A program made the position numbers and the translations under genes. The notes under the pieces are model-generated. The model was given only the letters and a program-made list of their open reading frames with translations, was not told the origin of the DNA and searched no databases. 64,000 nucleotides of DNA from Streptomyces dioscori (GTDB lineage: Bacteria > Actinomycetota > Actinomycetes > Streptomycetales > Streptomycetaceae). How positions within the stretch are numbered: position 1 is the stretch's first letter; the number at the start of each line of letters is the position of its first letter. Location: contig NZ_KZ679040.1 of NCBI RefSeq assembly GCF_003024195.1, positions 124,001 through 188,000 on the forward strand, written 5' to 3'. Positions 25,409 through 32,423 of the stretch are shown here, in pieces.

Positions 25409-26967
25409 CTCCACAGCCTGTGGACAGCCCCGACCTGTGGGCCGGACTGCCCGACCTGGAAGAACTGTCCGGCGAGGACGACGCAGCGCCTGATGTGTGG
25501 GAGGAGCCCATTTCTCTCACCGGTCGGCGCGATCGGCCTGCCTTCCCGGTCCACGTGCTCCCTGCGTGGGTGGGGGAGTTCGTGGTGGCCGTCGCGGAAG
25601 AGACACAGACCCCCGTCGACCTCGCCGGGTCCATCGCCCTCGCAGTCCTGGCCACCGCGGCTGGCGGCCGGTCCGTGGTCCACGTGCGGGGCAACTGGCG
25701 CGAGCCCACCAACCTTTACACCGTGGTGGCCCTGCCGCCCGGCAACCGCAAGAGTGCCGTCTTCACCCTGCTCACCAACCCCCTGTATGAAGCGGAGAAA
25801 CAGCTCAAGGCCGCGATGAAACCGGTCATCGTCGAAGCCGAGGTCACCGCGCGTCTGGCCAAGGAAGCAGCCGACAAGGCCGCCGCCAAAGCTGCATCGG
25901 CCGACAACGACAAGAGGGAACAGGCGGTGGCCACCGCGGTCGGTCTCGCGCAGACCGCCGACACGCTCACTGTCCCGGCCGAACCGGTGCTCCTCGCCGA
26001 CGATTCCACCCCCGAGACGGTCACCTCGCTCATGGCGGAGCAGGGCGGCCGGCTGTCCGTGATGAGCGCGGAGGGCGGCATCTTCGACATCATCGCCGGA
26101 CGCTACTCCGGCGCCCCGAACATGGAGGTCTTCCTCAAGGGCCATGCCGGGGACAGGCTGAGGGTGAATCGGCAGACCCGCCGCGAGTACATCGACGCCC
26201 CCGCCCTGACCATCGGCCTCGCCGTCCAACCCGACGTCCTCCAGGAGATCGGCAAGGTCAAGGGCTTCAAGGGACGCGGACTGCTGGGCCGCTTCCTGTA
26301 CTCCCTGCCGGTGTCCACGGTCGGCGAGCGCGAGGTCATCACGGAACCGGTTCCCGAGCAGACGGCCGCCACCTACACCGCCCGCGTCATTACCCTGACC
26401 CTGTCGCTGGCGGAGTGGACCGACCCGGCCGTCATCCAACTCAGCCCGGACGCCGACACGGCCCTGATCGGCTACCAGCAACGCCTTGAGCCACAGCTCA
26501 AGGCGCGGGGCGGGAAACTGGGCCACGTCACCGACTGGGCCGGAAAACTTGCCGGAGCCGTCGCGCGCATGGCCGCGCTGCTGCACCTCGCCGAACACCT
26601 CGGAGAGGGCTACGCGCACCCGGTCCCCGAGACCACCATGCGCGCGGCCATCGAGCTGGGGGAGTACTACACCGCCCATGCCCTGGCCGTGTTCGACGTC
26701 ATGGGCGCAGACCCGGTCCTCGGACGGGCCCGCAGCGTGCTGGACGCGCTACGGGACAACGGATGGCAGGACGTCAGCCGGCGGGACGTCTTCACCGTCC
26801 TGTCCCGCTCCGAGGTCCCCACCGTCGCCGACCTCGAACCGGCCCTCGCCCTGCTGGAAGACCACGGATACCTACGCAGCTACCAGCCGGAACGCACCGG
26901 CAAGCGCGGACGCCCACCCGCGCCCCGCATGCAGGTGCACCCCACCCTGCGGGACCCCGGACCGTAG
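25405..26967 (+). CDS. YfjI/DUF3987 family protein, putative replication ATPase
   Basis: 520 aa. After an acidic N-terminus the core reads PVDLAGSIALAVLATAAGGRSVVHVRGNWREP and VVALPPGNRKSAVFTLL, the latter a degenerate P-loop (GNRKS, about residues 113-117). A predicted coiled-coil of Ala/Lys/Glu follows (140-180), then MSAEGGIFDIIAGRYSG and RGLLGRFLYSLP, typical of DUF3987. The C-terminus (420-520) looks like a winged helix. In AICEs this protein accompanies prim-pol and probably acts as the helicase or loader. A palindromic region follows. Confidence 0.82.
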   Translation: MTPQPVDSPDLWAGLPDLEELSGEDDAAPDVWEEPISLTGRRDRPAFPVHVLPAWVGEFVVAVAEETQTPVDLAGSIALAVLATAAGGRSVVHVRGNWREPTNLYTVVALPPGNRKSAVFTLLTNPLYEAEKQLKAAMKPVIVEAEVTARLAKEAADKAAAKAASADNDKREQAVATAVGLAQTADTLTVPAEPVLLADDSTPETVTSLMAEQGGRLSVMSAEGGIFDIIAGRYSGAPNMEVFLKGHAGDRLRVNRQTRREYIDAPALTIGLAVQPDVLQEIGKVKGFKGRGLLGRFLYSLPVSTVGEREVITEPVPEQTAATYTARVITLTLSLAEWTDPAVIQLSPDADTALIGYQQRLEPQLKARGGKLGHVTDWAGKLAGAVARMAALLHLAEHLGEGYAHPVPETTMRAAIELGEYYTAHALAVFDVMGADPVLGRARSVLDALRDNGWQDVSRRDVFTVLSRSEVPTVADLEPALALLEDHGYLRSYQPERTGKRGRPPAPRMQVHPTLRDPGP

Positions 26968-26990
26968 GGCCGGAACCGTGCGACCCCTCC

Positions 26991-27265
26991 CGCACAAACC
27001 GCAAAATCCGCAATAACCCCCGACACCCCCGCTGACCTGCGACGGGGCCCCGCGCCACCTCGCCGCGAGGCCCCGCCGCACAATCCCGCGATATTCCGCA
27101 AAAAACCGAGCCGCACCCCACCGGCCGGAGCCGCCCGCCGGGTGCCGCTGATTTTTGCGGAATATCGCGGATTTCTGCGGGGCACCCCCCGTCGCCACCC
27201 GCGCACCGCATCGCCCCAGGTCAGCGGCTATCTCCGCTGTTTCTGCGGATTTTGCGGTTTGTGCG
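26991..27265. other. Nested palindrome, candidate origin of replication of the element
   Basis: Three inverted repeats share one centre near 27128: outer 22 bp (26991-27012 with 27244-27265), middle 11 bp (27029-27039 with 27217-27227), inner 19 bp (27086-27104 with 27152-27170). The arms contain AT-rich words (GCAAAATCCGCA, GATATTCCGCAAAAA) rare in this genome. It fills the 338-bp gap between the replication operon and the excisionase gene, the expected place for an origin or excision-control region. Confidence 0.55.
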
Positions 27266-27305
27266 ACGGCACTTGCTCAGGAAGCCAGCCACACAGGAGT
27301 GAGCC

Positions 27306-27533
27306 TTGGACGAGCACGCCACCCCCACCGCCCCCATCGACGACGACCCGACCCTCGTCTTCCTCAAGGTCGAAGAGGCCGCCCGCCGACTCCGCATCGG
27401 CCGCACCACATGCTTCGCCCTCATCCGCACCGGCGAACTGGAGTCCGTCATGGTCGGCGGGCTTCGCCGGATCCCGGTCGACGCGCCGACTGCGTACTCG
27501 ACCCGTCTCCGTGCTGCGCAACGAACTGCTTGA
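27306..27533 (+). CDS. Excisionase-type helix-turn-helix protein (Xis)
   Basis: 75 aa from a TTG with AGGAG 7 bases upstream. The core FLKVEEAARRLRIGRTTCFALIRTGELESVMVGGLRRIPVDA is the MerR/excisionase winged helix used by Streptomyces Xis proteins: DNA-reading helix at about residues 31-42, wing at GGLRRIP. Immediately upstream of the integrase gene, with stem-loop copy 4 between them. It should direct the integrase toward excision. Confidence 0.85.
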   Translation: MDEHATPTAPIDDDPTLVFLKVEEAARRLRIGRTTCFALIRTGELESVMVGGLRRIPVDAPTAYSTRLRAAQRTA

Positions 27534-27540
27534 CGACGCC

Positions 27541-27581
27541 CGAGGCGGCGGCCCTCCCGGACAGGACAGCCCGCCGCCCCG
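27541..27581 (+). ncRNA. Recurring stem-loop, copy 4
   Basis: Loop CCCTCCCGGACAGGACAGC (27552-27570), one base different from copies 1 and 2, closed by 8 contiguous pairs (27544-27551 with 27571-27578), one A-C mismatch and two more pairs. TCCCGAC follows at 27589 and the AGGAG of the integrase gene soon after. Confidence 0.65.
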
Positions 27582-27616
27582 GTCTCCATCCCGACACTAA
27601 AAACAGGAGTCTGCCC

Positions 27617-28885
27617 GTGGCAGAAGAACAGAAGCGCACTCGACAGCCCAACGGCCGTAGCTCGATCTACCTGGGCAAAGACGGTAAGTGGCACGGCCGC
27701 GTCACCGTCGGCATCCGCGACGACGGCACCCCGGACCGCCGCCACGTCGAACGCAAAACGCGGGCCGAAGTGACATCCGCCGTACGCGAGTTGGAGAAGC
27801 AGCGCGACGCCAAGACTGTGCGGAAGCCCGGCAAGGCGTGGACGGTCAAAGCGTGGCTTACACACTGGATTGAGAACGTTGCGCCCCTCGCCGTCAACGA
27901 CAACACGATGGTTGGGTACGGCGTCGCTGTGCGGAAACACCTCATCCCCGGATTGGGCGCTCATCGTCTCGACAGGCTCAAGCCCGAGCACATTGAGGCG
28001 TTCTACGCCAAGATGCAGGCCAACGGCAGTAAGCCCGCGACCGCTCACCAGGTGCACCGAACTCTCCGCACTGCCCTCAATGAGGCCATGCGGCGAGGGC
28101 ACCTTGGTAAGAACCCCGTTCAATTGGCTAAGGCACCGAAAACGGGGGAGTACGAGGTAGAGCCGTACAGCGTCCAAGAAGTACAGCAGTTGCTCAAGGC
28201 CGCTGACAGGCACCGCAACTCCGCTCGCTGGGCAGTCGCTCTCGCCCTTGGACTGCGGCAAGGGGAAGTGCTCGGGTTGAGGTGGGAGGACGTGGACCTT
28301 GACGGTGGGTTCCTCGTGGTCCGTCGTAGTCGTCATCGGCCGCAGTACGCCCACGGGTGTGTGGATTCTTGCGGACGCAAGGCCGCCGGGTATTGCCCTT
28401 CTAAGCGGCGTACAAATCCGGAACTTTCCACCACAAAGTCGCGCGCCGGCCGCCGCGCCGTTGGTCTGCCAGAGCAACTCGTTGACCTACTCCGCGCCCA
28501 CCTCATGGCCCAGGAAGGGGAGCGAGCGGCGGCGGGCAATCGTTGGGAGGAGAACCGGTTGGTCTTTCCCGATGAACATGGGCGTAGCCCGTCCCACCGT
28601 CGAGACTGGGCAGAGTGGAAGGCTTTGTTGGTTGAAGCGCAAGTGCGGGACGCTCGTCTGCACGACGCGCGGCACACAGCCGCGACGGTGCTGCTCATCC
28701 TTGGCGTACCTGAGCGCGCAGTCATGGGGCTGATGGGATGGTCTACAACCGCCATGGCTGCTCGCTATCAGCACATGGTCGACGCGGTACGCACTGACGT
28801 GGCAAGGCAGGTTGACGGGCTGATTTGGCGATCGCACGACGACGGGCCAGGCCGCGCGGGCGGCGCACCCAACTTGACGCGCTGA
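27617..28885 (+). CDS. Tyrosine site-specific integrase
   Basis: 422 aa; GTG chosen because AGGAG lies 9 bases upstream and the protein then starts with MAEEQKRTRQ. Residues 1-70 form an AP2-like arm-binding domain (SIYLGKDGKWHGRVTVG); 75-165 the SAM-like core-binding domain (WTVKAWLTHWIENVAP). The catalytic domain has Arg in LRQGEVLGLRWEDV, HDARHTAATVLL with His-x-x-Arg, and the nucleophile Tyr in AARYQHM. A Cys-containing insert (CVDSCGRKAAGYC) sits in the catalytic domain, as in other AICE integrases. Target is the tRNA-Cys gene 1.6 kb downstream. All catalytic residues are intact. Confidence 0.95.
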   Translation: MAEEQKRTRQPNGRSSIYLGKDGKWHGRVTVGIRDDGTPDRRHVERKTRAEVTSAVRELEKQRDAKTVRKPGKAWTVKAWLTHWIENVAPLAVNDNTMVGYGVAVRKHLIPGLGAHRLDRLKPEHIEAFYAKMQANGSKPATAHQVHRTLRTALNEAMRRGHLGKNPVQLAKAPKTGEYEVEPYSVQEVQQLLKAADRHRNSARWAVALALGLRQGEVLGLRWEDVDLDGGFLVVRRSRHRPQYAHGCVDSCGRKAAGYCPSKRRTNPELSTTKSRAGRRAVGLPEQLVDLLRAHLMAQEGERAAAGNRWEENRLVFPDEHGRSPSHRRDWAEWKALLVEAQVRDARLHDARHTAATVLLILGVPERAVMGLMGWSTTAMAARYQHMVDAVRTDVARQVDGLIWRSHDDGPGRAGGAPNLTR

Positions 28886-28952
28886 TAGCCCCAGCAGGCA
28901 CACGCGAGGGCTGCTCTTACGCTAGTCTCCGGCGCACGTCGAAGCTTCAGAC

Positions 28953-29000
28953 GCCACAGCGGCATGCCGCCACCCTTGGGTGGCGGCATGCCGCTGTGGC
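28953..29000. terminator. Perfect 23-bp hairpin after the integrase gene
   Basis: 28953-28975 pairs fully with 28978-29000 around TT. Each arm itself contains the 12-bp palindrome GCGGCATGCCGC, so cruciform or alternative foldings are possible. Position fits an integrase terminator although no T-tract follows. A related imperfect hairpin (TATGCCACCC with GGGTGCATGCCGC) occurs at about 29027-29062. Confidence 0.65.
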
Positions 29001-29135
29001 CAGCGACACCTCAAACACCACGGACGGTATGCCACCCACAGGATTGGGTGCATGCCGCTATACGAGATCGGGACCTGCCACCAAATGCAGATTGAGCGCC
29101 GCCTTGGGGTATCCCCGCAGGAACGTAATCAGTGC

Positions 29136-29324
29136 ATGTCGGAGGCGAATTGCCCGGACATCTTTGAGCTATCCGATGGTAGATTCGTAATTATTGGTGA
29201 TGACATTACGGCAGACGTGCGCCCGCTTCTTCCCGCGGATGCGGGTATCGGCCCGAGTGAGCGAGCTGTTGTGATTACGCGCGAAACGCTCACGAGGGCC
29301 CGAAGTGACATTCCGTCCTCGTAA
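29136..29324 (+). CDS. Small acidic cargo protein
   Basis: 62 aa if started at MSEANCPDIFELSDGRF (AGGAA 12 bases upstream); an upstream in-frame ATG at 29052 would give 90 aa. The pattern CPDIFEL-DGRF-IIG then LPADAGIGPSERAVVITRETL resembles a small protein often found in Streptomyces, commonly beside regulator genes; function unknown. Convergent with the DUF6082 gene. GC is lower than in the core genes. Confidence 0.6.
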   Translation: MSEANCPDIFELSDGRFVIIGDDITADVRPLLPADAGIGPSERAVVITRETLTRARSDIPSS

Positions 29325-29327
29325 ACC

Positions 29328-30020
29328 CTATGCGTTGCGGCGCAGTGGCGTTGTGGATGCAGCGGCCTGATAGGCGCGTTCAGCGATTGTCTGAAATTCT
29401 GCCTCAGGTGAATCGCCGGGTGTGCGATTGGGGTTGACTATGATCTCCCAGAACTCTCGCCATACCGGAACGGTGAAGAGTGCCTGTAGCGACGACTCTA
29501 TGACGGCTTCTGAGTAGTCCCCTACCTCGAATGCGAGAAAGTGATAAGACATCACCTGGTTAATGTACAGGTATTGCCTTTTCTTCTCTTGCGGTATGTC
29601 TCCGGATAGGGTTGGCCAAGTGGCTGCCAGGTCGGCATCGCCAATTGCGTCACGCAAGAGGGAGATGTGTAGTCCGCGAATTAGAGCACCTGAGGTTCGA
29701 TGGATTTCTTTTTTCATCGACCTGGTCTCGCTGCACTGCTCTTGCATTATTCGCTGTTGATCCTGTAGTACGATGCGTTGCATCTCTGACTCCTTCTCCT
29801 GCATGCGCATGGTGCGCGCCATGTAGAAGAGGAGGACCGTTGATGACGCCGCTGCCGCTGCTCCAAATGCTTGACCCGCGTTACTGCTGTTATCTTCCTG
29901 TAAAGCGGGAATCCGTACGAGCGCTATGCTAATTAATACGCAGCCGGCGCAGGCAAGAGTGATCGTTGCTATGGATAGGATTACGCGTTTCGCAACCGCG
30001 TACCACTCTTGTCCGGACAT
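29328..30020 (-). CDS. DUF6082-like membrane protein (cargo)
   Basis: 230 aa. Two N-terminal membrane spans (residues 10-36 and 48-68), then a coiled-coil rich in Met/Gln/Glu (MRMQEKESEMQRIVLQDQQ) and a soluble helical domain with the pattern DADLAATWP, YINQVMSYHFLAFEVGD, WREFWEI. This agrees with the Streptomyces DUF6082 family, whose function is unknown. Two TTA codons occur (29901-29903 and 29934-29936), so translation may depend on the developmental tRNA bldA. GC is low for this genome. Confidence 0.72.
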   Translation of the reverse strand: MSGQEWYAVAKRVILSIATITLACAGCVLISIALVRIPALQEDNSSNAGQAFGAAAAASSTVLLFYMARTMRMQEKESEMQRIVLQDQQRIMQEQCSETRSMKKEIHRTSGALIRGLHISLLRDAIGDADLAATWPTLSGDIPQEKKRQYLYINQVMSYHFLAFEVGDYSEAVIESSLQALFTVPVWREFWEIIVNPNRTPGDSPEAEFQTIAERAYQAAASTTPLRRNA

Positions 30021-30462
30021 CTACCCCAACCCCCAGTGACAGCTTTCGCTGTCCGAAGTTTTCCACTCCTAGCGAGGGAAAAAACTTTGGGCGGTATTTG
30101 GTGGTTGCTGCCCGAGCGCTTCGTTGTCCTTTTAACTAAAAGAATCGAAGGGGTGCCCTGGGGGGTAGGTAATGTGAGGGGCGGGGTGGTTGATAGTTGC
30201 TATATGTGTAGTATTCCATTCCGCTTCTACTGCAAGAGTTGTAGGGTCGTGGCCGGTACTTTCGTGCCGTGATTCTTTCAATGCTTCTCTGCTTGTGATG
30301 ATGCAGAGGTGTGCATCGACGCGCTTCACTGTGCGTCTAGCCGTCGTGGGGGCTTTCGTGTACGGGAGGCGGCTTACGCGGGCATCTGTAGCTCAATGGG
30401 CCATGGATCGTTCGCCAGATGTCATGGGCGCGGTGGAGTGAGACGGGAACTGAGACGGACGG
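30021..30462. other. Right end of the element, no gene seen
   Basis: AT-richer sequence with no supported frame. It carries the right arm-type repeat (30440-30458). A stretch at about 30381-30405 (GGGCATCTGTAGCTCAATGG) looks like the 5' part of a tRNA but cannot be folded into a full cloverleaf. Confidence 0.5.
30440..30458 (+). repeat. Right arm-type repeat, candidate integrase binding site
   Basis: GAGACGGGAACTGAGACGG differs by one base from 13038-13056 and has the same orientation. It lies 63 bp inside the right core repeat. Confidence 0.6.
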
Positions 30463-30500
30463 CGAAAGGGCGGCACCTCTGATGAGGTGCCGCCCTTTCG
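30463..30500. terminator. Strong terminator at the right end of the element
   Basis: Perfect 17-bp stem (30463-30479 with 30484-30500), loop TGAT, followed on the plus strand by TTTTG. On the minus strand it lies 22 bases after the tRNA-Cys 3' end and may also end that transcript. Confidence 0.8.
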
Positions 30501-30521
30501 TTTTGCCTGGTCAGGCCAGTT

Positions 30522-30564
30522 GAGGCCGTGGCGGGAATTGAACCCACGTGCCTCGCTTTGCAGG
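30522..30564. other. Right attachment site (43 bp) within tRNA-Cys
   Basis: Identical to 12877-12919. The element supplies this 3' half and restores a complete tRNA gene with the chromosomal 5' half to the right. Confidence 0.93.
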
Positions 30565-30594
30565 CGAGTCCCTAAGCCACTCGGGCACACGGCC
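30523..30594 (-). tRNA. tRNA-Cys (anticodon GCA)
   Basis: 72 nt without encoded CCA. Acceptor GGCCGTG (30588-30594) pairs with CACGGCC (30524-30530); T arm GTGGG-TTCAATT-CCCGC; anticodon arm CTCGC-CTGCAAA-GCGAG with GCA at 30559-30561 (complement); discriminator U, as is universal for tRNA-Cys. The 3' half coincides with the att core, so the gene is the insertion target and remains intact. Confidence 0.93.
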
Positions 30595-30770
30595 AAGCTG
30601 AGTCCGTTCGTGCCGGACTCGTTGTATCGACCGTACGGGCCGGAGTGGGCGTGGCCAAGGGTGTCGTGAGGGCTGCAACGGGACTGCCATGCCGCGTTCA
30701 CAAAGGGAGGGATGGCGAGGGGGGCGTACGACCAAGGTCTCGGGTCGAGGGCGACCTCCGACAGGGGTCA

Positions 30771-32276
30771 ATGTCGGTCTTGCCCCTTACCCTGGCGGAC
30801 ATGACCTCCCTGGAACCGGGCGACACCGGCGTCGCCGCCACCCCGAGCGCACCGATCGAAGACGTCGCCCCGGACGGTGTGCTCAGCCGTCCGTACCGGG
30901 CGCTGAGTATCGGGATCGTGTCCGTCGTGCTGCTGATCGCCTTCGAGGCGACGGCCGTCGGGACGGCCATGCCGGTGGCGGCGCGGGAGCTGGACGGGAT
31001 CTCGCTGTACGCGTTCGCGTTCTCCGGGTACTTCACGACGAGCCTGTTCGGCATGGTGCTGGCCGGGCAGTGGTCCGACCGGGCCGGCCCGCTGGGGTCC
31101 CTCACCGCGGGCATCGGGGCCTTCGCGGCGGGGCTGCTGCTGTCCGGTACGGCCGGGGCCATGTGGCTGTTCATCCTCGGCCGGGCCGTACAGGGCCTGG
31201 GCGGCGGACTGGTGATCGTCGCGCTGTACGTGGTGGTGGGGCGGGCGTATCCGGCGCGGCTGCGGCCGTCGATCATGGCCGCGTTCGCGGCGAGCTGGGT
31301 GGTCCCGTCCGTCGTCGGCCCCCTCGCCTCCGGCGCGGTCACCGAGCACCTCGGCTGGCGCTGGGTCTTCGTCGGCGTACCGGTGCTGGTCCTCCTGCCG
31401 CTGGCGCTCGCGCTGCCGCAGATACGCAGGCGGGCGTCCGGGCCGGAGGTCAGCCTGGCGGAGGGGGACCTCCCCGCGCCCTTCGACCGGCGGCGCATCC
31501 GGCTGGCGCTGGGCATCTCCGCCGGTGCGGGACTCCTGCAGTACGCCGCCCAGGACCTGCGGTGGCTGTCCCTGGTCCCGGGTGTGGCGGGAGCCGCGCT
31601 GCTCGTCCCGGCCGTGCTCGGGCTGCTGCCGCGAGGCACCTACCTGGCGGCGCGCGGGCTGCCGTCCGTGGTGCTGCTGCGCGGAGTGGCCGCCGGGTCC
31701 TTCATCGCGGCGGAGTCCTTCGTACCGCTGATGCTGGTCACCGAGCGGGGCCTGTCGCCGACGCTCGCCGGGTTCTCCCTCGCGGCCGGCGGCGGCACCT
31801 GGGCGCTGGGTTCCTTCGTCCAGGCGAGGGCGCGCGTGGAGCCGTACCGGGAGCGGCTGATGATGCTGGGCATGCTGCTGACCGCGGCCGCCATAGCCGC
31901 CGCGCCGACCGTGCTGATCGACGGGGTGCCGGTGTGGACGGTGGCGGTGGCCTGGGCGTTCGGCTGCTTCGGCATGGGCCTGGTGATCTCCTCCAGCAGT
32001 GTCCTGCTGCTCCAGCTCTCCGCGCCGGGCCAGGCCGGCAACAACTCCGCCGCCCTGCAGATGTCCGACGGCCTCGCCAACGTCGTCCTCCTCGCCGCGG
32101 GCGGCGCGGCCTTCGCGGCGCTCGGCGGCGGCACGGTCACCCATGCGGCCACCCAGGCCTCCGGCGGGCACCCGGCCGCCTTCGTGGCGGTGTTCCTGCC
32201 GATGGCGGGGGTGGCGCTGGTGGGGGCTTGGGTGACCACGCGGCTGCGGGCCCCCTCAGCGAGCGGAGACCGCTGA
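30771..32276 (+). CDS. MFS transporter, probable drug/metabolite exporter
   Basis: 501 aa from the ATG with AGGGGT 4 bases upstream; a second ATG 10 codons on is possible. The pattern LIAFEATAVGTAMPVAARELDG at the first span is the usual EmrB/DHA2-like start. GQWSDRAGPLGSL is the MFS motif between spans 2 and 3, and LGRAVQGLGGGLVIVALY marks span 4. At least 12 hydrophobic spans are visible. Substrate unknown. First chromosomal gene right of the tRNA. Confidence 0.88.
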   Translation: MSVLPLTLADMTSLEPGDTGVAATPSAPIEDVAPDGVLSRPYRALSIGIVSVVLLIAFEATAVGTAMPVAARELDGISLYAFAFSGYFTTSLFGMVLAGQWSDRAGPLGSLTAGIGAFAAGLLLSGTAGAMWLFILGRAVQGLGGGLVIVALYVVVGRAYPARLRPSIMAAFAASWVVPSVVGPLASGAVTEHLGWRWVFVGVPVLVLLPLALALPQIRRRASGPEVSLAEGDLPAPFDRRRIRLALGISAGAGLLQYAAQDLRWLSLVPGVAGAALLVPAVLGLLPRGTYLAARGLPSVVLLRGVAAGSFIAAESFVPLMLVTERGLSPTLAGFSLAAGGGTWALGSFVQARARVEPYRERLMMLGMLLTAAAIAAAPTVLIDGVPVWTVAVAWAFGCFGMGLVISSSSVLLLQLSAPGQAGNNSAALQMSDGLANVVLLAAGGAAFAALGGGTVTHAATQASGGHPAAFVAVFLPMAGVALVGAWVTTRLRAPSASGDR

Positions 32277-32423
32277 GGCGAGCGGATGTGAGCTGGGTCC
32301 CATCCAAGGGTGACCCCGCCTTGTCCGCGCGTTGACGTTCATGAGCCGCCGGTAGGGTGGCCCGGTTGTCATACGCAGCCGTCGTCATACGTGCCCGAGC
32401 GGCTCGACCACCCCACGGAGACC

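Larger units (their letters stand above)
12877..30564. mobile_element. Actinomycete integrative and conjugative element (AICE, prim-pol type) in tRNA-Cys
   Basis: Bounded by 43-bp direct repeats and carrying all expected modules: tyrosine integrase and excisionase near one end, prim-pol plus YfjI/DUF3987 replication proteins, an FtsK/TraB double-stranded-DNA translocase with small Spd-like membrane proteins, and a GntR regulator transcribed away from the transfer operon. This is the pSAM2-type arrangement, with a prim-pol in place of a RepSA initiator. All core genes look intact, so it could be functional. Cargo at both ends (13.4-15.5 kb and 28.9-30.4 kb) is clearly poorer in GC than the core. 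Confidence 0.93.

Noticed and set aside
30381-30405. tRNA-like 5' segment (TGTAGCTCAATGG)
   Set aside because: No matching anticodon or T arm follows and the acceptor ends cannot pair; at most a relic.
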